Of a stretch of 5,477 nt of DNA, positions 1 to 5,477 are shown piece after piece. The DNA is from Clostridia bacterium. GTDB lineage: Bacteria; Bacillota; Clostridia; Oscillospirales; CAG-272. The stretch covers positions 1-5,477 of the forward strand of contig JAFYMA010000171.1 of NCBI GenBank assembly GCA_017556845.1. The letters are read 5' to 3'. The notes beneath the pieces were generated by a model that was not told the DNA's origin, ran no database searches, and was given only the letters and a program-made list of their open reading frames with translations. Within the stretch, counting starts at the first letter, position 1, and each line of letters opens with the position of its first letter. The position numbers were made by a program, and so were the translations under genes.

Positions 1-1194
1 CTTACATTCCTCAAAGGCATCGTTTCTGGCAAACATAGCAAGATAACTCGGATACAAGTGCATCGGACACGCACGAACGCAAGTACCGCAACGGATACAA
101 ACACCGTCAGCGGTGTACGTGGGCGTTTCCTTTGCCGACATAACGAGGACTGCGGACGTGCCCTTAGTTACACTTCCCTCAATATCCCATTGAGCAGCGC
201 CCATCATAGGACCGCCGTTGACGAGCTTTTTGACGTTTGCTCTCAATCCTCCGCAAAATTCAATAAGATCGAGATAAGATGCACCTATCGGGGCTAAAAC
301 GTTTTTAGGCTTTGCTATGCAGTCGCCGTCAACCGTGAGTATCCTTTCGATAAGCGGCATACCGTAAGCAAATGCTTTGTATACTGCCGAGCAGGTTTCA
401 GCATTGAAAACGATGCATCCAACGTCTGCAGGGAGCTTTCCTGCGGGAACTTCGATATTTTTAAGTGCGTATATTATCTGTCTTTCATCGCCCTGCGGAT
501 ATTTCGTTTCCATTATGCACACGTTGAACATATTTGACGAGCCGATCTCGTTTTTTAACGCCGCTACGGCATCCATCTTGTTATTTTCAACCGCTATACT
601 GCATGTTCTCAGACCGAGCGCTTTCAATAAGATCGTCGCTCCGCCTATAATGGATTTCGGATCTTCAAGCATAAGACGGTGATTTGCACAGATATAAGGC
701 TCGCATTCACAGCAGTTGATTATCATCGTATCAACTTTATTTATTGCCGAGCTTATTTTTGCATACGTCGGAAACGTAGCTCCGCCCATGCCGGATATTC
801 CTGCCAGACGTATACGCTCAATGATCTCATCGCTTGTAAGATCCTTAAGAGGCGTTTCACACGGCTTTATATCAGGACAAAGCGTATCGTTGAAATCGTT
901 TTCTATAACGATGCTTTCTATTGCTCTGTCATCGGGCATGCGCTTAGTGATTATCTGCTTTACAGTGCCGGATATGCTTGAATGTACGGGAACACCGAGT
1001 CCGTCCTGAACGATGCCTATAACCTGACCTTTCGTCACAGTATCGCCCGGCTTCACAGTCGCTTTACACGGCGCACCTATGTGCTGAGAAAGCGGAATAC
1101 TGACTGTTTTAGGGGCGGTCAGACGTTCGATCTTCTTGTTTTTTGTATTTTTATGCTCTTTCGGGTGTATACCGCCCGTAAAGGTAAATGCCAT
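1..1194 (-). CDS. rnfC: RnfC, electron transport complex subunit C (N-terminal 398 residues, cut by window edge)
   Basis: RnfC is the peripheral, NADH-facing subunit of the Rnf complex, which couples electron transfer between ferredoxin and NAD+ to Na+ or H+ transport at the cell membrane. Translating the minus strand from ATG at 1194 gives 398 codons with no stop. The N-terminal RnfC domain opens with FTGGIHPKEHK (residues 4-14). The 51-kDa-like nucleotide/flavin fold carries GMGGATFPT (135-143), CECEPYI (162-168) and YPQGDERQI (232-240). An SLBB-like segment (about 300-333) follows, with GGPMMG at 327-332. The first 4Fe-4S cluster motif is CxxCxxCxxxCP, with C366, C369, C372 and C376. Clostridial RnfC is usually about 435-450 residues, so the second cluster motif should lie just outside the window. 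The start is supported by GAAAGG (1210-1205) ten bases upstream and by the canonical N-terminus. No signal peptide or membrane segment is seen, as expected. In Clostridia rnfC usually leads rnfCDGEAB, so the rest of the operon is expected to the left (family knowledge, not visible here). Confidence 0.94.
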   Translation of the reverse strand, partial: MAFTFTGGIHPKEHKNTKNKKIERLTAPKTVSIPLSQHIGAPCKATVKPGDTVTKGQVIGIVQDGLGVPVHSSISGTVKQIITKRMPDDRAIESIVIENDFNDTLCPDIKPCETPLKDLTSDEIIERIRLAGISGMGGATFPTYAKISSAINKVDTMIINCCECEPYICANHRLMLEDPKSIIGGATILLKALGLRTCSIAVENNKMDAVAALKNEIGSSNMFNVCIMETKYPQGDERQIIYALKNIEVPAGKLPADVGCIVFNAETCSAVYKAFAYGMPLIERILTVDGDCIAKPKNVLAPIGASYLDLIEFCGGLRANVKKLVNGGPMMGAAQWDIEGSVTKGTSAVLVMSAKETPTYTADGVCIRCGTCVRACPMHLYPSYLAMFARNDAFEECK

Positions 1195-1235
1195 AAGATC
1201 TCAACCTTTCAAAAAAAATAATGACTATTCATTTT

Positions 1236-1264
1236 ATTTTATCATATTTAAATTAAAATTACAA
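1236..1264 (-). promoter_or_regulatory. Putative sigma-A promoter of rnfC
   Basis: Read on the minus strand, TTGTAA (1264-1259, 4 of 6 consensus bases) is followed after exactly 17 bases by TAAAAT (1241-1236, 5 of 6). A TG dinucleotide one base before the -10 box makes it an extended -10. Transcription would start near 1229, giving a leader of about 35 bases that contains the rnfC ribosome binding site. The region is very AT-rich, so chance matches are likely and the call is moderate. The -35 box overlaps the first two bases of the inverted repeat at 1263-1287. Confidence 0.5.
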
Positions 1265-1287
1265 TAATATTAGATGAAAATATTATT
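1263..1287. repeat. Perfect 9-bp AT-rich inverted repeat between divergent promoters
   Basis: AATAATATT (1263-1271) and AATATTATT (1279-1287) are perfect reverse complements separated by seven bases. The left arm touches the predicted rnfC -35 box, so a bound protein could block that promoter. Being made only of A and T, it could also be chance in an AT-rich spacer. I do not recognise it as a known regulator site; it does not fit the Rex pattern TTGTTAAnnnnTTAACAA. Confidence 0.4.
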
Positions 1288-1289
1288 CA

Positions 1290-1304
1290 GATTTTTCAAA
1301 AATC
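1290..1304. repeat. Perfect 15-bp palindrome with 7-bp arms, possible operator
   Basis: GATTTTT (1290-1296), a central C, then AAAAATC (1298-1304) form a perfect palindrome. It lies 19 bp upstream of the -35 box of the rightward promoter and 25 bp upstream of the leftward one, where a dimeric regulator or an upstream A/T element could act on either. The arm sequence is simple, so function is inferred only from position and symmetry. Confidence 0.4.
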
Positions 1305-1323
1305 CTCCCGTGATAAAAGTCTA

Positions 1324-1352
1324 TTGACAAAACGGTGCAAAGGTGTTATAAT
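1324..1352 (+). promoter_or_regulatory. Strong sigma-A promoter of the DUF1292 gene (perfect -35 and -10)
   Basis: TTGACA (1324-1329) and TATAAT (1347-1352) both match consensus completely. The spacer is the ideal 17 bases, and a TG at 1344-1345 provides an extended -10. Transcription should start near 1359, leaving a leader of about 43 bases before the ATG at 1402. A ribosome binding site, AAAGGA, lies at 1384-1389. No separate convincing promoter is seen before the RNA at about 1706 or the glycosidase at 1969, so this one may feed all three. Confidence 0.88.
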
Positions 1353-1401
1353 ACGTATGCAAAAGAGTATAAAACTTGTAATGAAAGGATAATATAACGA
1401 T

Positions 1402-1698
1402 ATGTCAGAAGAAATGTTTGAAAACGATATATTCACTCTTACCGATGAGGACGGTGTTGAAACGGATTTTGAGGTAGCCGGAAGCTGCGAATACAACGGA
1501 GCTATCTACTTTGCCGTTATTCCGCTTGACGGCAACGGCGACGGTGAGCAGATAGAATATACTATACTTAAATCCGAAAAGGACGAAAACGGCGAGGATA
1601 TATTCGTAACAGTCGATGACGATGACGAATTTGATGCAGTAGCCGATATTTTCGAGGATGAGCTGTTCTCTGAAGAGGACTACGGCTCAGACGAGTAA
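1402..1698 (+). CDS. DUF1292 (UPF0473, YrzB-like) small acidic protein
   Basis: This is a 98-residue cytoplasmic protein with no signal peptide or membrane segment. It matches the DUF1292 pattern: the opening IFTLTDEDGVETDFEV (residues 10-25), an EYNGAIYFAVIPLD strand pair (30-43), an EYTILKSEKDENGED segment (52-66), then an acidic tail. It has 35 Asp/Glu against only 2 Lys and no Arg, including a DDDDE run at 72-76. The function of the family is unknown. In Firmicutes the gene is commonly found in the alaS-ruvX (yrrK) neighbourhood; here those partners are absent and it stands alone behind a near-perfect promoter. The start at 1402 follows AAAGGA at 1384-1389 with a somewhat long 12-base spacing. 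The stop codon lies only a few bases before the predicted 6S-like RNA, so the two may share a transcript that is later processed. Confidence 0.9.
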   Translation: MSEEMFENDIFTLTDEDGVETDFEVAGSCEYNGAIYFAVIPLDGNGDGEQIEYTILKSEKDENGEDIFVTVDDDDEFDAVADIFEDELFSEEDYGSDE

Positions 1699-1705
1699 TA
1701 ACGCA

Positions 1706-1946
1706 AGATTTCCTGCTCAGTTAGTGATGATCGGGTGTTAAAACCCACAAGAGAACAATGGAGTCCGGGCTTTCCGTTGCGGGAATGCAGACCTCCCGAG
1801 CAGTTCCTGTTCAAGAGTTTCCGAATATATTTCCGAAATTCGCACGATCTGCAAGGACGCTGGTAGCACAAAGTGCGGAAGAGGACACCAACCTGCACTG
1901 CAGGGTTTCTCAATGCTCGATTACACGGCTTGGCGGGTTTTTGTTT
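1706..1946 (+). ncRNA. ssrS: Probable 6S RNA (inhibitor of sigma-A RNA polymerase holoenzyme)
   Basis: 6S RNA mimics an open promoter, binds housekeeping RNA polymerase and is released by synthesis of a short product RNA. The gap between the two genes folds as that family does. A long closing stem pairs the ends: CCTGCT (1712-1717) with GGCGGG (1932-1937), AG (1719-1720) with CT (1929-1930), GTG (1724-1726) with CAC (1924-1926), and ten continuous pairs, G-U included, between ATCGGGTGTT (1730-1739) and AATGCTCGAT (1912-1921). An open central bubble follows. Its 5' strand contains CACAAGAG (1746-1753), resembling the E. coli 6S bubble. Its 3' side carries a small hairpin, CCTGC-ACT-GCAGG (1892-1904), at the place where 6S RNAs have one. 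Beyond the bubble, GTCC (1763-1766) pairs GGAC (1855-1858) and GCAGA (1787-1791) pairs TCTGC (1848-1852). The T-run from 1938 would end transcription. The length of about 240 is near the upper end for 6S. The ends are approximate and the promoter is unclear. The main alternative is a structured leader of the downstream gene. Confidence 0.7.
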
Positions 1947-1954
1947 TAATAACG

Positions 1955-1961
1955 AAAAGGA
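1955..1961 (+). promoter_or_regulatory. Ribosome binding site that fixes the glycosidase start
   Basis: AAAAGGA at 1955-1961 lies seven bases before ATG at 1969, an ideal spacing. The longer in-frame possibility from ATG 1873 would begin inside the folded RNA, has no comparable site, and adds 32 residues that look nothing like the family. The site begins only nine bases after the T-run of the RNA. Confidence 0.85.
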
Positions 1962-1968
1962 ATTTAAA

Positions 1969-4104
1969 ATGCTTTATTCTGAATATAACGGCTTTTCCTT
2001 GGCATCTCCCGTATGGGAAAAGGGGAAAAGCACCGAAATGAACCATACGCTTATGTTCCGCACGGTAACGGAGAAAAGCAAGGGAACTTTGAAAATAGCT
2101 TGCAGCTGTGCTTACAGACTCACCGTTAACGGCAAATTTGTATCGTCAGGCCCTGCGCGTGCAGCACACGGATTTTTCCGCGTTGACGAAATATGCCTTG
2201 ATGAATATATGACCGAGAATGTAAACGTAATTGCAGTGCTCGTAGCGGGATATGCAGTAAACAGCTTTGAGTATCCCGATCAGATGTCATTTTTGTGCGC
2301 AGAGCTTGAATGTGACGGACTCGTTCTGGCATCTACGGGACTTGGTGGACAAAACGGCGGATTTGAGGCAATACAGTATAAACAAAAGCTGAAAAAGGCA
2401 CAAAGATATTCATTCCAGCGCACGTTTGCCGAGGTGTATTACTATTCGGACAATTACGATGCTTACGAAACGGATGCGTGGTATTACTCAGAGCCTGTGG
2501 AGCTTGAAGAGATAGACTATCCTAAGTTTCTTCCGAGGGGTGTATATTATCCGACGTATCAGCTTGATCTTGCAAAAAGCATCGTAAATGCAGGCACAGT
2601 CGGCAAAAGCGACAAGGAAAGCTATTATACGGACCGTTCAATAGTAAACATAACGCCGATATTCAAGGGATACAAGGTAGATGAGCTTGGATTTTTCTCC
2701 TCTACGGAATACGGAAAGCTCGACTTTTATTCGAAGGCTCAGGGCTGTGTTGAGGCGTGTGAGGCTCCGCTCGTTGACAATTCTTACGTTGTGTTTGATA
2801 TGGGACGTGAGCTTACGGGCTTTTGTGAGCTTGAGGTAGAATGTGAAGGTGATACCGTTATTTACGCCGCATTCGACGAAATACTGACAAGCGGCGACGT
2901 TGATCCTTACAGAATGAAATGCTGTAATATTGCAGTATGGCATCTATCAAAGGGAAAGTACAAGCTTTTTACGCTTGAACCGTATTCATACAGATATATA
3001 AAATTCGTATCTGTCGGAGCAGATGCGTATATACGCAACGTGTCGCTCAGACGCTTTGAATTCAACAGAGATGAAATAACAGCAGAGCGCCCGCAAGGAA
3101 TGGATGAGGAGCTTTGCGAAATATACGATGCGGCAGTATCTACGTTCTGCCAGAACACGCTTGATATATATATGGATTGCCCGTCAAGAGAGCGCGCGGG
3201 CTGGCTTTGCGACAGCTTTTTCACGTCAAGAGTTGAATACGCTCTTACCGGAAAAACTACTGTTGAAAAATGCTTTATTGAAAACTTTATTCTTGCCGAG
3301 AAGTTCGGATATATTCCCGAAGGTATGCTTCCGATGTGCTATCCTGCCGATCATACAGATACGGTATACATACCTAACTGGGCTATGTGGTTCGTTATAG
3401 AGCTTGAGGAGTATCTGCATAGAAGCGGCGACAGACAGCTCGTTGACGATGCAAAGGAAAGAGTTTATGCCTTGCTCGATTTTCTGCGTACGTTTGAAAA
3501 CAGCGACGGACTTCTCAGTAAGCTTCAAAGCTGGGTGTTTATAGAGTGGTCTGAATCAAATAAGCTCGTGCAGGATATTTCTTACCCGTCGAATATGCTT
3601 TACAGTAAATTCAAAAGGACGATAGCGAAGCTCTACGGCGACGAAAAGCTGCTGAAAGAAGCAGAAGAGCTTGCAGAGGTCATAAGAAACAGCTCGTTTA
3701 CGGGCAGCTTCTTCTGCGACAATTCCGTATACGATGAATCCGGAGAGCCTGTTTTGTCGGGAAAATGCACGGAAAGCTGTCAGTATTATGCGTTTTTCTC
3801 CGGCGTTGCCACTGCCGAAACGTATCCTGAGCTTTGGGACACGCTCGTAAACGATTTTGGGCCGGAGAGAAAAGAAACTCAGAAATGGAGCTGGGTATCG
3901 TTTGCCAATGCGTTTATCGGAAACTATCTGCGCTTGGAGCTTCTTTACAATAACGGACTTTACGATAAAGTACAGGAGAATATCCGCGGATATTTCAAAA
4001 TGATGGCTGATGAAACGGGAACGCTCTGGGAAAATGATACCTCGCACGCAAGCTGCAACCACGGCTTTGCATCCCACGTTATATATTGGCTGAATAAAAT
4101 ATAA
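1969..4104 (+). CDS. GH78-type glycoside hydrolase (alpha-L-rhamnosidase-like), short form
   Basis: This is a 711-residue protein with no signal peptide, so it probably acts in the cytoplasm on imported oligosaccharides or glycosides. An N-terminal beta-sandwich (about residues 25-135) carries YRLTVNGKF (49-57), typical of the galactose-binding-like modules of GH78 and GH2 enzymes. A second beta-rich region runs to about 375. The (alpha/alpha)6 catalytic barrel follows, with DCPSRERAGW starting at D403. Here D403, E408 (probable general acid) and D415 have the same spacing I recall for D567, E572 and D579 of Bacillus RhaB. LWE at 686-688 gives the likely general base E688, followed by the CNHG signature (696-699). 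The protein stops 23 residues after E688, so the C-terminal beta-sandwich domain of standard GH78 enzymes (about 900-1000 residues) is absent. The start at 1969 is chosen from AAAAGGA at 1955-1961. Family assignment is firm; release of rhamnose is only inferred, since divergent members may act on other sugars. No transporter or sugar-metabolism gene is visible nearby. It converges on the dipeptidase gene, sharing a terminator. Confidence 0.82.
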   Translation: MLYSEYNGFSLASPVWEKGKSTEMNHTLMFRTVTEKSKGTLKIACSCAYRLTVNGKFVSSGPARAAHGFFRVDEICLDEYMTENVNVIAVLVAGYAVNSFEYPDQMSFLCAELECDGLVLASTGLGGQNGGFEAIQYKQKLKKAQRYSFQRTFAEVYYYSDNYDAYETDAWYYSEPVELEEIDYPKFLPRGVYYPTYQLDLAKSIVNAGTVGKSDKESYYTDRSIVNITPIFKGYKVDELGFFSSTEYGKLDFYSKAQGCVEACEAPLVDNSYVVFDMGRELTGFCELEVECEGDTVIYAAFDEILTSGDVDPYRMKCCNIAVWHLSKGKYKLFTLEPYSYRYIKFVSVGADAYIRNVSLRRFEFNRDEITAERPQGMDEELCEIYDAAVSTFCQNTLDIYMDCPSRERAGWLCDSFFTSRVEYALTGKTTVEKCFIENFILAEKFGYIPEGMLPMCYPADHTDTVYIPNWAMWFVIELEEYLHRSGDRQLVDDAKERVYALLDFLRTFENSDGLLSKLQSWVFIEWSESNKLVQDISYPSNMLYSKFKRTIAKLYGDEKLLKEAEELAEVIRNSSFTGSFFCDNSVYDESGEPVLSGKCTESCQYYAFFSGVATAETYPELWDTLVNDFGPERKETQKWSWVSFANAFIGNYLRLELLYNNGLYDKVQENIRGYFKMMADETGTLWENDTSHASCNHGFASHVIYWLNKI

Positions 4105-4124
4105 AATTGAATAAAATATAAAAT
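4091..4124 (+). repeat. Perfect 17-bp tandem duplication across the glycosidase stop codon
   Basis: TGAATAAAATATAAAAT occurs at 4091-4107 and again, identical and directly adjacent, at 4108-4124. The first copy holds the last codons and the TAA stop of the glycosidase; the second is non-coding. Removing one copy would leave the protein unchanged, so this is likely a recent, neutral slippage duplication in the spacer before the terminator. Confidence 0.9.
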
Positions 4125-4125
4125 C

Positions 4126-4161
4126 AAAACGCCTGAGGAATAATGATCCTCAGGCGTTTTT
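4126..4161. terminator. Bidirectional intrinsic terminator between convergent genes
   Basis: A 14-bp perfect stem pairs AAAACGCCTGAGGA (4126-4139) with TCCTCAGGCGTTTT (4147-4160) around a seven-base loop. Rightward, the stem ends in a TTTTT run (4157-4161), terminating the glycosidase transcript. Leftward, the complementary strand reads GTTTTG and then an AT-rich stretch, so it can also end the dipeptidase transcript, whose stop codon is at 4174-4172. Confidence 0.93.
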
Positions 4162-4171
4162 ATCAGTGCTT

Positions 4172-5155
4172 TTATTTAAGTATTTCCTTGAATACTCTTG
4201 CAACGTTTTTGTAGAATATTTTTTCTATCAGATCGTCAGAAAAGCCCTGGCGCTTCATTTCCGCTTCAAACATAGGCATATATGAAGCGTTTGCAGGCTC
4301 TAAGTTAAGGCTCGATATACCGTCGTAATCAGAGCCGAAACCAACGCAATCTGTGCCGCCTGCGTTTATAAGATGCTTCATATGCTGAACCGAAAGCTCG
4401 AACGTTGCGCCGTAATCTGCGGCGCTTGTGTACGATTTCATAAATTCAAAGCAGAAGTTCACGCCTGCAACGCATCCGCGCTCACCCATCTTTTTTATCA
4501 TATCGTCGGATATATTTCTGGGATGGAAGAATACGCCTCTTGCGTTTGTATGGCTGTCTACGAACGGCTTTGTTGTGTGCTCAAGAATATCGTAAAAGCC
4601 CTTGTCAGAAATGTGAGCAGTATCTATTATGATACCAAGACGCTCCATTTCCTCAAGAAATTCAAATCCCTTGGGGGTAAGTCCCTTTTCTTCCTGAAGC
4701 TGATTGTTGTTGCTTATACCGTTCGCGGTGGTCAGCGAATTATCGTAGTTCCATACAAGATTCATCATACGGACGCCTCTTGAATAGAAATGGTGGAGAT
4801 TTTCTATCTTTCCCTCACACGCTTGTCCTTCTTCTACGGTGAGCAGGGCTGAGATCAGCCCTGCTTTTTCATTTTTCTCAATATCCGAATACGATAGCAC
4901 GGGAGCGATATAAGCCTTGTTAAGCTCCATCTGCTCGTAAAACATGTCGATCAAATGATTTATATATTTGAACGGTGAGCCTTCTCTTGCCTGCGTATCC
5001 ATAAAAGCCGCAAAGCATTGAACGAGGCATTCGCCCTTTTGGAGCTTCTTTATATCAATGTGCAGATCGTTTTCATAAAGAGCGTACGGAATGTTTGCTA
5101 ATTGCTTGTAATACAGCTCCGATACCGTATCACAATGCATATCAATATATTTCAT
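4172..5155 (-). CDS. Membrane dipeptidase family (peptidase M19) metallopeptidase
   Basis: M19 enzymes use a two-zinc centre to split dipeptides, and some members accept D-amino acids at the C-terminal position. The 327-residue length suits bacterial members. Matching family ligands, HxD is seen as H7 and D9 in DMHCDT near the N-terminus. The bridging acid is probably E108 in TVEEGQ. The next histidines are H181 in IIDTAH and H202 in DSHTNAR. R213 lies in HPRNISDD, and the catalytic-site aspartate is likely D276 in GFGSDYDG. The barrel is therefore complete and likely active. There is no signal peptide, so it is probably cytoplasmic, recycling peptides. Its ATG at 5155 lies one base beyond the stop of the upstream gene (TAA 5159-5157). 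Only a weak AGG is found about 13 bases upstream, which suggests translational coupling and one operon. The substrate cannot be told from sequence. Confidence 0.92.
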   Translation of the reverse strand: MKYIDMHCDTVSELYYKQLANIPYALYENDLHIDIKKLQKGECLVQCFAAFMDTQAREGSPFKYINHLIDMFYEQMELNKAYIAPVLSYSDIEKNEKAGLISALLTVEEGQACEGKIENLHHFYSRGVRMMNLVWNYDNSLTTANGISNNNQLQEEKGLTPKGFEFLEEMERLGIIIDTAHISDKGFYDILEHTTKPFVDSHTNARGVFFHPRNISDDMIKKMGERGCVAGVNFCFEFMKSYTSAADYGATFELSVQHMKHLINAGGTDCVGFGSDYDGISSLNLEPANASYMPMFEAEMKRQGFSDDLIEKIFYKNVARVFKEILK

Positions 5156-5156
5156 A

Positions 5157-5477
5157 TTACATCAAAGACCTATAAAGTGTTTCAAGTGTGTCAGGGTCGG
5201 TAATTTCATCGTTTGCGATCACTATAAGTCCGGCGGTCGATACCGTTATCTTTTTACCCATAGCGGCAACTGCATCGTTTATTGCAACGTAAGATACGCC
5301 TGCGTATGCATAGGATGTGGAAAGTGCAGATTCTGCAATGCCCATCGTGTTTATAACGAAGGACTTGGGCAGATAGATCGTACCCTTTTCACCTACTGCA
5401 ACGATCTTTGTGCTTGAGGAATCAAGCATTACCTGCTTGCCGTTTGCGTATGCGTTGTAGGAATTTGCCTTGAATAC
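5157..5477 (-). CDS. C-terminal part of a protein with a copper-amine-oxidase N-terminal-like domain
   Basis: The reading frame is open from the right edge (5477) to TAA at 5159-5157, giving 106 visible residues; the true start is outside the window. The internal Met at 5429 is not a believable start, because coding-like sequence continues upstream of it (SYNAYANGKQVMLD spans it). The pattern NGKQVMLD ... GTIYLPKSFVINTMG ... YVAINDAVAAMGKKI ... GLIVI is that of the PF07833-type domain: about 80 residues of short beta repeats, usually one to several copies at the end of secreted or wall-associated proteins of Firmicutes. It is a structural or binding module without copper chemistry of its own. 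A short tail with the segment ITDPDTLETLY follows. In clostridia such tails are found on polysaccharide-degrading and other surface proteins, so the missing part could be an enzyme, but nothing visible says which. It precedes the dipeptidase gene by one base. Confidence 0.8.
   Translation of the reverse strand, partial: VFKANSYNAYANGKQVMLDSSSTKIVAVGEKGTIYLPKSFVINTMGIAESALSTSYAYAGVSYVAINDAVAAMGKKITVSTAGLIVIANDEITDPDTLETLYRSLM

Noticed and set aside
58..1221. Several plus-strand open frames of 79-101 codons
   Set aside because: They are antisense to rnfC, overlap one another and show no family pattern; rnfC on the minus strand explains the region.
1671..1699. Possible promoter for the RNA (TGAAGA ... 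AGTAAT)
   Set aside because: The 17-base spacing is right, but the matches are only 3 of 6 and 4 of 6 and lie within coding sequence; too weak to annotate.
1861..1890. T-box-like string TGGTAGCAC with a GCAC-AAA-GTGC hairpin
   Set aside because: The T-box core TGGNACC is not matched, no stem I signature (AGTA/AGAGA) or specifier region is seen, and the downstream gene is not an amino-acid gene; the long closing stem and bubble fit 6S RNA better.
1680..1913. A 77-codon minus-strand open frame
   Set aside because: It is antisense to the structured RNA and the DUF1292 end, with arginine/cysteine-rich, low-quality sequence and no supporting start site.
1873..1968. A 32-residue N-terminal extension of the glycosidase starting at ATG 1873
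   Set aside because: It lies inside the folded RNA, has no ribosome binding site, reads through the terminator-like T-run and does not resemble the family; ATG 1969 has an ideal AAAAGGA.
2126..3528. Four minus-strand open frames (2126-2332, 2638-2943, 2907-3224, 3226-3528) and one overlapping plus-strand frame (3104-3400)
   Set aside because: All are shadows of the continuous glycosidase frame, which carries the GH78 motifs.
3556..4077. A 173-codon minus-strand open frame
   Set aside because: It is the mirror of the glycosidase coding sequence and shows no recognisable domain.
4373..4783. A 136-codon plus-strand open frame
   Set aside because: It is antisense to the M19 dipeptidase, which has clear zinc-ligand motifs throughout this stretch.

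Overview
The window looks like chromosomal DNA of an anaerobic, gut- or rumen-type Clostridia, most likely Oscillospiraceae/Ruminococcus-like. This is inferred from the Rnf complex gene, the DUF1292 (YrzB-type) protein, the copper-amine-oxidase-like surface domain, AGG-type ribosome binding sites and moderate GC content. It appears to be mostly ordinary chromosome. I see no transposase, phage gene, CRISPR array, tRNA or rRNA.

Layout from left to right: (a) 1-1194, minus strand: the first 398 codons of rnfC, running off the left edge. (b) 1195-1401: an AT-rich divergent intergenic region. It has a plausible promoter for rnfC, a textbook extended-consensus sigma-A promoter pointing right, and two perfect inverted repeats between them. 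(c) 1402-1698, plus: a 98-residue, very acidic DUF1292 protein. (d) About 1706-1946, plus: a non-coding stretch that folds into a long rod with a central bubble and a small side hairpin, ending in a T-run. I read it as a 6S RNA (ssrS), the RNA that binds the RNA polymerase-sigma holoenzyme. This is the most interesting element in the window. (e) 1969-4104, plus: a 711-residue cytoplasmic GH78-type (alpha-L-rhamnosidase-like) glycosidase without the usual C-terminal beta domain, ending in a perfect 17-bp tandem duplication. (f) 4126-4161: a strong bidirectional terminator between convergent genes. (g) 4172-5155, minus: an M19 (renal dipeptidase family) metallopeptidase. One base separates it from (h), 5157-5477, minus: the C-terminal end of a protein with a copper-amine-oxidase N-terminal-like domain, running off the right edge.

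Functional picture: rnfC starts what is probably a membrane ferredoxin:NAD+ oxidoreductase operon continuing to the left. To the right, the strong promoter at 1324-1352 probably drives the DUF1292 gene and may also supply the 6S-like RNA. The glycosidase has no obvious promoter of its own and may depend on read-through of the RNA's 3' end. The dipeptidase and the surface-domain protein form a separate leftward operon that meets the glycosidase gene at the shared terminator. No undescribed multi-gene system is evident. The points worth checking are the 6S-like RNA with its alternative pairings, the divergent control region, and the short glycosidase.
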